From: Nostoc sp. MS1 | GTDB taxonomy: Bacteria > Cyanobacteriota > Cyanobacteriia > Cyanobacteriales > Nostocaceae | Direction of reading: 5' to 3' | Assembly (NCBI RefSeq): GCF_019976755.1 | Contig: NZ_AP023441.1 | Coordinates: 6,259,501-6,323,500, forward strand | DNA length: 64,000 nt | Position numbers and translations under genes: made by a program | Shown: piece by piece, positions 48,166 to 57,182 of the stretch | Position numbering within the stretch: the first letter of the stretch is position 1 | How the letters are laid out: each line of letters opens with the position of its first letter | The notes under the pieces: model-generated | The model's input: only the letters and a program-made list of their open reading frames with translations | Told to the model about the DNA's origin: nothing | The model's database searches: none

Positions 48166-48299
48166 GTTAAAAGCCATGATGGTTAATGGTAGCTTGAAAT
48201 CAACCGATATTGTTTTATCAGGAAAAGATGCTACTACTGGCTGGAACTGATCAATTGTTTCATCATATTAGTTCGATGGTTAAGGGTAATTCTAAATGC
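48166..48299 (+). repeat. decayed CRISPR repeat copies
   Basis: Two stretches still resemble the array repeat: GTTAAAAGCC...ATGGTTAATGG...GCTTGAAA at 48,166-48,199, and GTTTCATC...ATGGTTAAGGGTAATTC at about 48,257-48,295. They are probably old array units. Confidence 0.5.
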
Positions 48300-48393
48300 A
48301 GATTCATCAAATTTGTCTATTAAACTTAGTGTGGTGAAATACTGATGAGTAAGTCTAAAATAGAGGCTAAATGTCAGTTATTCTATAATGTAA

Positions 48394-48517
48394 GACGACA
48401 TTAATGTGTTAACAGTTGATTAAAGCTAATTGACGACACTAATGTGTTAACAGCGACATTAATTTGTTAATAACGACACTAATGTGTTATCGACGACAAA
48501 TAATTCGTCGTTCTACA
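48394..48517 (-). repeat. transposon end, CRISPR side
   Basis: About five copies of an ACGACA-TTAATGTGTTAACAG-type motif at 48,394, 48,432, 48,454, 48,473 and 48,491. The terminus reads (minus strand) TGTAGAACGACG and then the 13-mer AATTATTTGTCGT shared with the other end. Confidence 0.85.
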
Positions 48518-48524
48518 ACAGCAA

Positions 48525-48596
48525 AGCGGGCGATGGGACTCGAACCCACGACGTTCACCTTGGGAAGGTGACATTCTACCACTGAATTACACCCGC
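48525..48596 (-). tRNA. tRNA-Gly(CCC)
   Basis: The acceptor stem GCGGGTG pairs with CGCCCGC (one G-U), the anticodon stem is TCACC/GGTGA with loop TTCCCAA giving anticodon CCC, and the T arm has GTTCGAGTCCC. No CCA is encoded. It is the attachment target of the CAST, whose end lies 8 bp from the tRNA 3' base; the gene remains intact. Confidence 0.93.
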
Positions 48597-48956
48597 ACAT
48601 ATCTATTACTATAACACTATTTCTGCCATTTATGTAATATCTGCGTTCCTGTCATACCTTAGTCTTCTCACCACTGTAGGCGTTAGTGTATTTACTTATC
48701 GTCGATAATCACTTGTACTTGAGTCACAATGCTTCTGTATTCAGATCACCGTCATACTGTGAAAAAACATGCAGCATTGATATTAACAATTACATAATCT
48801 ACTAAGTACACGAAATTGCAACTTAGCTAGCACACACCCTGATACCTGAGTTACAAAGGATGAATCCAAATCGTTTACATTCTAATCAGGGCTATTCTGA
48901 TTATGTATTTTTGTAAACCTATTAGCAAGAAATGCTATCCAACTTGAGTAACTGAT
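48597..48956. other. 360-bp intergenic region
   Basis: Holds the promoter region of the tRNA (minus) and of the HD gene (plus). No other feature recognised. Confidence 0.5.
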
Positions 48957-49832
48957 ATGTTTAATGCCACAGAAATTTTAATTGATGCTTTCGTCAAACA
49001 AATTCGGGAAGGCTACACCCGAACTTATGGCTGTTTAAAGAATGATTACCAAGACATCATCGCTTGGGCTGGTAGCATGGCTTTAGAGAACATTGCTAAT
49101 AGTGATGCTCTCTATCACAATGTTGAACACTCAATTTTGGTTACTCTTGTAGGACAAGAAATTTTGCGTGGTAAGCATATCCGTGAAGGTGGGGTTTCTA
49201 GCGAAGACTGGCTACATTTTATTATTTCCTTAGTGTGCCATGATATCGGCTATGTTAAAGGAGTTTGCCGCCAAGACCAAGAACAAGCCGGGTTATACGC
49301 TACAGGTAGAAATGGCAAAATGATTTCTCTGCATCCTGGCGCTTCCGATGCTAGTTTGACACCTTATCATGTGGATAGGGCTAAACTTTTTATTGATGAG
49401 CGTTTTGGCGGGCATAAGCTGATAGATGCTGAGTTAATTAAAAGTAATATTGAATGGACTCGTTTCCCTGTACCCGCAGCAGAAGATCAGCAAAATACCA
49501 TTTGTTTTCCTGGACTAGTACGTGCTGCCGATTTAATTGGGCAATTGAGTGACCCGCGTTACCTCAAAAAAATCACATCTTTGTATTATGAGTTTGAAGA
49601 AACTGGGATGACTAAAGTTTTAGGCTACCAAACCCCAGCCGATTTACGCAAGAATTATGCGAAGTTCTACTGGAATAGTGTTCATCCATATATTAAGGAT
49701 GGATTACGTTATTTATCTTTGACACAGCAAGGCAAACAAATTTTAGCTAATCTTTATTCTAATGTGTTTGTAGTAGAACATGAAAAATCTCAAGAAGAAA
49801 GTCTATACTTAGTCGAACAACTCCATGCTTAG
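48957..49832 (+). CDS. HD-domain phosphohydrolase
   Basis: 291 residues. HD metal-binding residues: His in LYHNVEHSILV, the HD pair in SLVCHDIGYVKG, and later conserved segments in NIEWTRFPVP and LVRAADLIGQL. A metal-dependent phosphohydrolase; the substrate is unknown. Outside the transposon. Confidence 0.85.
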   Translation: MFNATEILIDAFVKQIREGYTRTYGCLKNDYQDIIAWAGSMALENIANSDALYHNVEHSILVTLVGQEILRGKHIREGGVSSEDWLHFIISLVCHDIGYVKGVCRQDQEQAGLYATGRNGKMISLHPGASDASLTPYHVDRAKLFIDERFGGHKLIDAELIKSNIEWTRFPVPAAEDQQNTICFPGLVRAADLIGQLSDPRYLKKITSLYYEFEETGMTKVLGYQTPADLRKNYAKFYWNSVHPYIKDGLRYLSLTQQGKQILANLYSNVFVVEHEKSQEESLYLVEQLHA

Positions 49833-49841
49833 ATATTAGTC

Positions 49842-49895
49842 AATAGTCCATAGTCCATAGTTGAAATCACTCTTGACTGTTGACTGTTGACTGTT
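49842..49895. repeat. heptamer tandem repeats
   Basis: AGTCCAT and GACTGTT units between the HD and ABC permease genes. Confidence 0.75.
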
Positions 49896-49921
49896 AACAA
49901 CTGACAAAAGGTAAATCAACT

Positions 49922-51040
49922 ATGAATTGGTGGCAAAGACTTCAAAAAAACCCTTTGGCGGAATTTGGGGCAATTCTATTGATAATTTTCTATGTGGCAG
50001 TGCTGGCTGCTGATTTTATTGCCCCTTATGACCCTTATGTGTCGCAGCCAAGCGGTTCGCTGTTACCACCAACAAAAATTTATTGGGTTTCAAAAACATC
50101 TGGTCAATTTATCGGCCCCCATGTTTATCCCACAACCCAAGGAAATACAGATTTAGAAACAGGCGATCGCCAACTCATTGTAGACTTCAAAAAGCCCTCT
50201 CCTGTGCGTTTCTTCGTCTCTGGGCCAGAGTATCGCTTGTTACAGATGAGTTTACCCCTACCTCCCAAGTGGGAAGAAACCACAGTTATCCCTGGCATCC
50301 CTTTAAATTGGCATTTATTTGGTGCTGATAACGGGGCTAAAATCAACGTTTTGGGTACTGATGAACAGGGGCGAGACCAGTTCAGCCGTCTCTTACACGG
50401 TGGACGCATTAGTATGTTTATCGGCATTATTGGGGTGATAATTACATTCCCCCTCGGTTTGCTGATGGGTGGTATATCTGGTTATTTCGGCGGTTGGACA
50501 GACAGCATTATCATGCGTATTGCAGAGGTGCTGATGACCTTCCCCAGTATTTATCTATTAGTTACCTTGGGGGCGGTTTTACCTGCGGGTTTAACTAGCA
50601 GTCAGCGATTTTTACTCATTGTGTTAATTACTTCTGTAATTAGCTGGGCTGGTTTGGCTAGGGTAATTCGTGGACAAGTGCTGTCAATCAAAGAACGGGA
50701 ATTTGTACAAGCAGCAAGGGCTATGGGTGGTAATCCACTTTATATTATTCGCCGCCACGTTTTGCCGCAAACTGCTACCTATGTAATTATCTCGGCTACC
50801 TTGGCAGTTCCCAGTTTCATCGGTTCAGAAGCAATACTCAGTCTCATTGGCTTAGGCATTCAACAGCCCGACCCATCTTGGGGTAATATGCTATCTCTAG
50901 CTAGTAATGCGTCCATCATAGTGCTGCAACCTTGGTTAATATGGCCGCCAGCCGTGCTAATTATTTTGACAGTTTTAGCTTTTAATTTACTTGGCGATGG
51001 TCTAAGAGATGCCCTCGACCCCCGCAGTTTACGTCGCTAG
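49922..51040 (+). CDS. ABC transporter permease, OppC/DppC type
   Basis: 372 residues. One N-terminal membrane helix (about 15-35), a ~100-residue periplasmic insert, then the binding-protein-dependent permease domain with five helices. The EAA loop is seen as EFVQAARAMGGNPLYIIRRHVLPQ. The GTDEQGRDQFSRLLHGGR motif before the core is typical of oligopeptide/nickel-type permeases. The partner permease and ATPase are not in the window. Confidence 0.92.
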   Translation: MNWWQRLQKNPLAEFGAILLIIFYVAVLAADFIAPYDPYVSQPSGSLLPPTKIYWVSKTSGQFIGPHVYPTTQGNTDLETGDRQLIVDFKKPSPVRFFVSGPEYRLLQMSLPLPPKWEETTVIPGIPLNWHLFGADNGAKINVLGTDEQGRDQFSRLLHGGRISMFIGIIGVIITFPLGLLMGGISGYFGGWTDSIIMRIAEVLMTFPSIYLLVTLGAVLPAGLTSSQRFLLIVLITSVISWAGLARVIRGQVLSIKEREFVQAARAMGGNPLYIIRRHVLPQTATYVIISATLAVPSFIGSEAILSLIGLGIQQPDPSWGNMLSLASNASIIVLQPWLIWPPAVLIILTVLAFNLLGDGLRDALDPRSLRR

Positions 51041-51050
51041 TTTACAAACG

Positions 51051-51083
51051 TTTACCCAGGCTAATCACGTTGTCCTGGGTAAA
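51051..51083 (+). terminator. hairpin after ABC permease
   Basis: TTTACCCAGG and CCTGGGTAAA form a perfect 10-bp stem with a 13-nt loop, 10 bp after the stop. There is no strong T-tract. Confidence 0.55.
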
Positions 51084-51282
51084 GTCTAAACTATCGTAGA
51101 AGGAAATAGCAGTTCTATACGTACTTTTCTAGCTACTTGATTGAAAAAATATCCCCTGAAAAATATGACTTAATCTCTGTTTCTCAGCCTGTTTCCTGCG
51201 AGAAAACTTGGTTAACAACTTGGCGTTTAGCTACCTCAATATTATAGGATGGACAGAGTTTCGCAAGGGGCATTGGGTTAGT

Positions 51283-51630
51283 ATGGCTCGTTATACCTGT
51301 TCATTTCTGATTTCGATTAACTTTGAGTATCTCCAGCCATTACTTCTGGACTTGTTACAAGATTGTGATTTAGAAATTCAATACTACACAAGTGATTATA
51401 TTTTGGCGCGTGAGATTCCTGGTAAGGTTTCTTTTTCTAAACTGGTGAAGGTGGAAGTATTCATTGATAAATCAACGGCTACGGAAACAGAAAGCCGGAT
51501 GAGTATTGTCATCAAAAATGAGGAGTTACCTCTCCACGTTGATAATCATTGCCGACAAACGTTTGAGTACGTCAAGGAATCGATTGAGAGAAGCCGTCAT
51601 TGGCATCTCATCGAAAGTCTGGCTGGCTAG
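51283..51630 (+). CDS. conserved hypothetical protein
   Basis: 115 residues from the ATG of MARYTCSFLISINFEYL (AAGGGG 13 bp upstream); the frame extends 75 bp further upstream from a TTG. A compact alpha/beta protein; no named domain recognised and no transmembrane segment. Confidence 0.65.
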   Translation: MARYTCSFLISINFEYLQPLLLDLLQDCDLEIQYYTSDYILAREIPGKVSFSKLVKVEVFIDKSTATETESRMSIVIKNEELPLHVDNHCRQTFEYVKESIERSRHWHLIESLAG

Positions 51631-51945
51631 GGATTTGCATTTCAAAATTAGACAAGCCTGAATTTCTAAAATCTTTTGAGCTTGTCTGTGTTAATAAATG
51701 TAAGATAATTTTAGTTAAATAGTTTAATTTTCCTAGTAGCGTTGTGACAGTGATACAAAATTGAAAATAATTGTCTGGATTCAAACTTTTCCAACAGACA
51801 ATAAATTAAGGTTTTCCATTTAAAATCTAAAATCCTCAATTGGGATCATACTTCTAGATACCAGTATTTATCCGTGGGATAGAAGCAAACAATAGTAAGA
51901 TTTATTAATCTGTGCATAGTGACATAAAAATCAGGAAAAACGCCA

Positions 51946-52665
51946 GTGGTTCCCATTAGAGATAATAATCCTGTAACAATTACGCCTTATGTGACTTATG
52001 GGCTGATTGCTGCTAACGTTCTCGCTTTTATTTATGAATCTAGTTTACCTCCACAAGCATTGGACGGTTTTTTGCATTTAGCGGCTGTCGTTCCGCGCGA
52101 ACTTAGCTTGAGTTTTGCTGGTGTGTCTGTGCATCAGCCTGTACCAGAATGGACAACTTTAATTACTTCCCAATTTCTGCACGGTGGTTTTCTGCATCTA
52201 GCAGGTAATATGTTGTTCCTATGGATTTTCGGTAACAACGTTGAAGATAAGTTAGGTCATATTAGATATTTTATATTTTATATAGCCTGCGGTGTCTTGG
52301 CATCTATAACCCAATGGTACTTCTCGCAAGATTCTAGCATTCCTTCTTTGGGTGCTAGTGGTGCGATCGCTGGTGTGATGGGTGCATACATTCTCCGTTT
52401 TCCCCAAGCAGAAATTCTTGGTGTTGTCCCTTTAGGTTTCTTCTTCCCAACTTTCCGGGTTCCTGCATACTTCTTCTTGGGTTTTTGGTTCCTCCAACAA
52501 TCTTTTTACGGCATTGCTGGTTTACAAACCCGTACTAACATTGGGATGGAAAGCGGCGGTATCGCCTACTGGGCGCACGCTGGCGGTTTTATCTTTGGCG
52601 CACTCCTCGGCCCTGTGTTGGGTTTATTTAGCGATAAAGCCAAGGAAGAAACTTGGTATAGTTAA
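51946..52665 (+). CDS. rhomboid family intramembrane serine protease
   Basis: 239 residues from GTG (MVPIRDNNPVTITPYVTY, the usual start in this family). Six membrane helices. The catalytic Ser is in LGASGAIAGVMGAYI and the His in YWAHAGGFIFGALLG; HLAGNMLFLWIFGNNVED is also conserved. Cleaves membrane proteins within the bilayer. Confidence 0.94.
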   Translation: MVPIRDNNPVTITPYVTYGLIAANVLAFIYESSLPPQALDGFLHLAAVVPRELSLSFAGVSVHQPVPEWTTLITSQFLHGGFLHLAGNMLFLWIFGNNVEDKLGHIRYFIFYIACGVLASITQWYFSQDSSIPSLGASGAIAGVMGAYILRFPQAEILGVVPLGFFFPTFRVPAYFFLGFWFLQQSFYGIAGLQTRTNIGMESGGIAYWAHAGGFIFGALLGPVLGLFSDKAKEETWYS

Positions 52666-52772
52666 TTCGTAGTTCGTAATTAAGAAATTGGAGATTTACC
52701 ACACCCCTCGTAATGGCAGATGGTGAGCCAGCCAGTGCGTTAGGCGGCTTTGCCCATCAGACCTATAAAAAA

Positions 52773-55154
52773 TTAATAAGGCCACTGCCAGTCACTAATT
52801 TCTGGCATGTCTTCGCCATATTTAGAGATGTATTGTTTGTGTTCGATCAACTTGTCTTGCAGATGTTGCTTGGCGTAAGCTGCTTTTGAACCCAATTTTG
52901 GTACGCGATCTATTACGTCCATTGCTAGGTGGAAGCGGTCAAGGTCGTTCAGTACAACCATATCAAAGGGTGTGGTGGTGGTTCCTTCCTCTTTGTAACC
53001 ACGCACATGGAGGTTATTGTGATTAGTATGACGATAGGTTAAGCGGTGAATTAACCAAGGGTAGCCGTGGAAAGCGAAGATGATCGGTTTGTCGGTGGTG
53101 AAAATTGTATCGAAGTCTTTGGAACTTAAACCGTGGGGATGTTCTGTTTTTGGTTGTAGTGTCATCAAGTCTACAACGTTGACTACCCGCACTTTTAAGT
53201 CCGGGAAGTTGCGGCGTAAAATATCCACAGCCGCCAAAGTTTCTAAGGTAGGAACGTCGCCGGCACAAGCCATGACTACATCTGGTTCACAGCCTTGGTC
53301 GTTACTAGCCCATTCCCAAATACCGATGCCTTTGGTGCAGTGTTTAATTGCTGCATCCATATTTAGATATTGTAGGGCTGGTTGTTTTCCGGCAACGATG
53401 ACGTTGACATAGTTGCGGCTGCGTAAGCAATGGTCTGTCACTGATAATAAGGTGTTGGCATCGGGGGGAAGATAGACGCGGATAATCTCAGATTTTTTGT
53501 TAGTTACATGATCAATAAAGCCGGGGTCTTGGTGAGAGAAGCCGTTGTGGTCTTGTCGCCAAACGTGGGAAGTTAACAAATAGTTGAGGGAAGCAACTGG
53601 TCTGCGCCAAGAGATGTGACGGGTGGTTTTCAACCATTTGGCGTGCTGGTTGAACATTGAGTCGATGATATGGATAAAGGCTTCGTAACAGGAGAAGAAA
53701 CCATGACGACCTGTAAGCAAATATCCTTCTAACCATCCTTGACAGCAAGTCTCGCTGAGGATTTCCATTACTCGTCCACTGGGATCAAGGTGGTCGTCTT
53801 CTGGGAGAGTTTCGGCAACCCATGTCCTATCTGTAACATCTAAGACGGCGTTGATGCGGTTGGATGCGGTTTCATCGGGTCCGAAGATACGGAAGTTACG
53901 ATGGTCTAGGTTGAGTTTCATCACATCCCGTAGGAGTTTGCCGGCTACTTGGGTGGCTTCGGCAATTACTGTCCCTGGTTTGGGAACATCAACCGCATAG
54001 TCTCGAAAGTCTGGCATGATTAAGTCACGCAGCAGAATACCGCCGTTGGCGTGGGGATTGTCTCCCATGCGTCGTTGACCTTTTGGGGCTAATTCTGCTA
54101 ATTCTGGGATAAATCTGCCGTTCTCGTCGAACAGTTCTTCTGGTTTGTAACTTTTCATCCATTCTTCCAGAAGTTTCAGGTGTTCTGGCTGACCTGATAT
54201 ATTACCGAAGGGTACTTGATGCGATCGCCAGTAACTTTCTGTTTTCTTCCCATCTACTTCTTTTGGCCCTGTCCAGCCTTTGGGCGTTCTCAGGATAATC
54301 ATCGGCCACTGGGGACGCTTGGTAAACCCATGTACACGGGCTTCTCTTTGAATACCGTGAATTTCGGCAATGACTGTATCCAAAGTTGCTGCCATTTGTT
54401 GATGCACAACTGCGGGATCAGAACCTTCAACATAGTAAGGTTTGTACCCATAGCCAACAAACAAACTGTCTAATTCTTCATGGCTTAACCGTGACAGAAC
54501 TGTAGGGTTAGCAATTTTATACCCGTTTAAATGTAGAATCGGCAATACAGCCCCATCATTAGCCGGGTTGAGAAACTTGTTGGAATGCCAACTGGTAGCC
54601 AATGCGCCAGTTTCCGCTTCACCATCACCAACAACAGCCGCCACAATCAAGTCAGGATTGTCAAAAGCTGCACCAAAAGCATGAACAAGAGCATAACCGA
54701 GTTCACCACCCTCATGGATGGAACCAGGAGTTTCCGGTGCAACATGGCTAGGAATACCACCAGGAAAGGAGAACTGTTTAAACAGTTTCTGCATCCCGTC
54801 GGCATCTTGGGAAATGTTGGGGTAATATTCGCTATATGTCCCTTCTAGGTAAGTATTCGCTACCAGTCCAGGCCCACCATGACCAGGCCCAGCAATGTAA
54901 ATCATACTTTGGTCGTATTTCTTGATAATCCTATTGAGGTGGACATAAATAAAGTTTAGTCCTGGTGTTGTTCCCCAATGACCTAAGAGACGGGGTTTAA
55001 CATGATCTATTGTTAGTGGTTCTCTGAGTAAGGGATTATCAAGGAGATATATTTGTCCAACTGATAAATAGTTGGCTGCACGCCAGTAAGCGTTGATTTT
55101 ATGCAGTTCTTCATCGGTTAAAGGCTTGATCTGTGGAGAACTTGCTAAAGTCAT
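52773..55154 (-). CDS. phosphoketolase
   Basis: 793 residues from the ATG preceded by GGAG; a second ATG 12 bp upstream is in frame. TPP enzyme splitting xylulose-5-P (and/or fructose-6-P) to acetyl-P and an aldose phosphate. Motifs include the N-terminal GHWGTTPGLNFIYVHLNR, YIAGPGHGGPGLVAN, the TPP-binding VVGDGEAETG and the C-terminal RGYKEEGTTTTPFDM. Full length. Confidence 0.97.
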   Translation of the reverse strand: MTLASSPQIKPLTDEELHKINAYWRAANYLSVGQIYLLDNPLLREPLTIDHVKPRLLGHWGTTPGLNFIYVHLNRIIKKYDQSMIYIAGPGHGGPGLVANTYLEGTYSEYYPNISQDADGMQKLFKQFSFPGGIPSHVAPETPGSIHEGGELGYALVHAFGAAFDNPDLIVAAVVGDGEAETGALATSWHSNKFLNPANDGAVLPILHLNGYKIANPTVLSRLSHEELDSLFVGYGYKPYYVEGSDPAVVHQQMAATLDTVIAEIHGIQREARVHGFTKRPQWPMIILRTPKGWTGPKEVDGKKTESYWRSHQVPFGNISGQPEHLKLLEEWMKSYKPEELFDENGRFIPELAELAPKGQRRMGDNPHANGGILLRDLIMPDFRDYAVDVPKPGTVIAEATQVAGKLLRDVMKLNLDHRNFRIFGPDETASNRINAVLDVTDRTWVAETLPEDDHLDPSGRVMEILSETCCQGWLEGYLLTGRHGFFSCYEAFIHIIDSMFNQHAKWLKTTRHISWRRPVASLNYLLTSHVWRQDHNGFSHQDPGFIDHVTNKKSEIIRVYLPPDANTLLSVTDHCLRSRNYVNVIVAGKQPALQYLNMDAAIKHCTKGIGIWEWASNDQGCEPDVVMACAGDVPTLETLAAVDILRRNFPDLKVRVVNVVDLMTLQPKTEHPHGLSSKDFDTIFTTDKPIIFAFHGYPWLIHRLTYRHTNHNNLHVRGYKEEGTTTTPFDMVVLNDLDRFHLAMDVIDRVPKLGSKAAYAKQHLQDKLIEHKQYISKYGEDMPEISDWQWPY

Positions 55155-55762
55155 ATTAATCTCCAATTACACAATAATTTGACCGGATGCGTTTAGTAAG
55201 CCAGTTTAGTGATCTAGCGTAGGTGAGTCATCCTACTTGTGACAAATTTTTCTTTTAGCGAACCGAAGCTTTAGATTTGATTAGTCGGTTTTATACATTT
55301 GCACTAATTTAAAATAAAGCTAAAGAAATTTTGTAATTCTAACTCTCAAGACTCAGGAAGTTTTTCAGAGCAGAAACCGTTTAAGTATCTGACATTTTAA
55401 ATTTTAAATTGATACTACTGGCTCCCATGAAAGGTTAACAGACTTTATGTTGGAGTGAGTAATTTTTAATATTGATTTTATGTAAGTAGAAGATGTGGAA
55501 AAATCGAACTATATAAAGAAAAGTTAAATAGGTCGAAACATTCTTCCCTATTGCTTCCTGACTTCTCCCAACCCTAAATATTCACAGCAACCTACTTAAT
55601 TGCTAGTAAATTTCCAAAAAAATGGTGAGGGACGAAATAATTTTCATCACTTACATCCCAGCACCATTGAATTAAAAGCTTAGTTTTTTGTTACCTGTCA
55701 GACAGTTCTAAAAAATGCTAAATCTAAAAAAACAGAAATCTCTTTAGTTATTGGCTGCATGT
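55155..55762. other. 608-bp intergenic region
   Basis: AT-rich, no ORF. Holds the phosphoketolase promoter at its left edge. No repeat or RNA recognised. Confidence 0.5.
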
Positions 55763-56500
55763 TTATTTTTTGCTTTTAAATACTCCTGGTTCTTGCTGCA
55801 TGGGCAAGACAGGTAAAATATCGGTTTGAGAACAATATTTCAGGTCATCATCGCATTCAAGGCGTAACAGACGTTTGCCGTGACTGGCATGATGAAATAG
55901 TCCTAATAAATTGTGTTGCCATTGTGAGTAAAGAGCGATCGCACTAATTACTTCATCATTACCAGCTAATTCCTCTGGGGGTAACTGGGATTTTTCCACA
56001 ACAGCATGAGCGATCGCACCGGCACAAGCTGTATCTTCTAAAGAAAAACTACCTTCCCAACCTGAACCGACAATCCAGACTGTCTGTGGTTGTTTTTCCA
56101 TAAGATACTGCACTACGGCGGCGCGGTTAATAAAAGCGGCTGTGAGTACGGTGGCAGAGTGTTGTACCCGTTTTAAAGCACGAGTACCATTAGTAGTACT
56201 AATGAACAAACGCCGTCCCTCAACTAATTCTGGGGTACAGTCAAGGGGAGAGTTACCCAGTTCAAAACCAGCCACTTTCCCGCCGCCACGTTCTCCAGCT
56301 CGTAGCCGTTTTTGGGAAGGCCATGTTTCACTAACTGCAATTAGTTCATCCAAATCGCTGAAGACTTGCACCGCTTCACCACCAGCAGAAAGAACGGTGG
56401 CAATAGTGCTAGTGGCTCGTAACACATCGACCGCGATCGCGCAGTCAGGAGCCTGATCTTTAGGGGTTAATTCCGGAGTATGATATACAAATAGCTTCAC
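55763..56500 (-). CDS. comB: 2-phosphosulfolactate phosphatase
   Basis: 245 residues. ComB family motifs are CAIAVDVLRATSTIATVLSAG, LGNSPLDCTPE, STTNGTRALKR and EDTACAGAIAHAV. Dephosphorylates 2-phosphosulfolactate in coenzyme M synthesis; in cyanobacteria, which lack coenzyme M, the physiological substrate is uncertain. Stands alone. Confidence 0.92.
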   Translation of the reverse strand: MKLFVYHTPELTPKDQAPDCAIAVDVLRATSTIATVLSAGGEAVQVFSDLDELIAVSETWPSQKRLRAGERGGGKVAGFELGNSPLDCTPELVEGRRLFISTTNGTRALKRVQHSATVLTAAFINRAAVVQYLMEKQPQTVWIVGSGWEGSFSLEDTACAGAIAHAVVEKSQLPPEELAGNDEVISAIALYSQWQHNLLGLFHHASHGKRLLRLECDDDLKYCSQTDILPVLPMQQEPGVFKSKK

Positions 56501-56762
56501 GCGGGGGAAACACCTGCTCTAAATACTACTTTCGAGATTACATTCTAATTGGTGTAACTCCCCATAATTACACCACGATTGCGCTTTATTTCTTATGGTT
56601 AAGCAAGAGTAATTGTTATTAAGCGATCGCCCCAAGGGGAAATTGCAGTAATCTGAAAGAGGATGGGGAGATGAGGGAGACAAGGCAACAAAGGGAAATG
56701 ATGATTATTAACTCCTGCCTACTACCTTTTGTCAACTGTCAACTATCAACTGTCAACTAAAT

Positions 56763-57182
56763 ATGGCTCCTTTACCTGAATATCGTCCTAAACAAATGTC
56801 TGTAGGCCCTTTAGAGGCTGAAATTTTAAATATTGTCTGGGAGTTTGGTTCAGCTACCGTTAAAGATGTTCATGACCGCATTCTGGCTGACCCTAACCGC
56901 GAATTAGCTTATACTTCTGTGACTACGGTGTTGCGTCGCCTCACAGATAAGGGCTGGTTGGCTTGTGATAAAAAAGGACGGGCGTTTTACTGGCGGCCGT
57001 TATTGTCGAAGCAGCAAGCAGAAGTGATTAAAGCTCATGAGCAATTACATCGCTTTTTAGCAGTGGGCAACCCTGATGTAGTGGCAGCCTTTGCTGATAG
57101 TCTTGATGAAGCAGCAAGCGTTCAAATAGAAGCGATCGCTAAACGTATTCAAGCTGCACGCCAAGCCAGGGAGGGACAATAA
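56763..57182 (+). CDS. BlaI/MecI/CopY-family repressor
   Basis: 139 residues. Winged-helix repressor: GPLEAEILNIVWEFGSATVKDVHDRI then YTSVTTVLRRLTDKGWL. Such proteins are cleaved when a partner M56 metallopeptidase senses a signal. The start of that peptidase overlaps its stop (TAATG), so the pair is co-translated. No beta-lactamase gene lies nearby. Confidence 0.93.
   Translation: MAPLPEYRPKQMSVGPLEAEILNIVWEFGSATVKDVHDRILADPNRELAYTSVTTVLRRLTDKGWLACDKKGRAFYWRPLLSKQQAEVIKAHEQLHRFLAVGNPDVVAAFADSLDEAASVQIEAIAKRIQAARQAREGQ

Larger units (their letters stand above)
38982..48517 (+). mobile_element. type V-K CRISPR-associated transposon (CAST)
   Basis: A Tn7-like element of about 9.5 kb with tnsB, tnsC, tniQ, decayed cargo, a small regulator gene, cas12k (broken), tracrRNA, CRISPR array and homing unit, in the usual V-K order. 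The ends were placed by sequence. Both start TGT (TGTCGAATAACT on the tnsB side, TGTAGAACGACG on the CRISPR side), and both carry the identical 13-mer AATTATTTGTCGT exactly 12 bp inside. The CRISPR-side end lies 8 bp beyond the tRNA-Gly gene. No matching 5-bp target duplication is seen (TGATC against ACAGC), so a rearrangement after insertion is possible. Confidence 0.92.
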
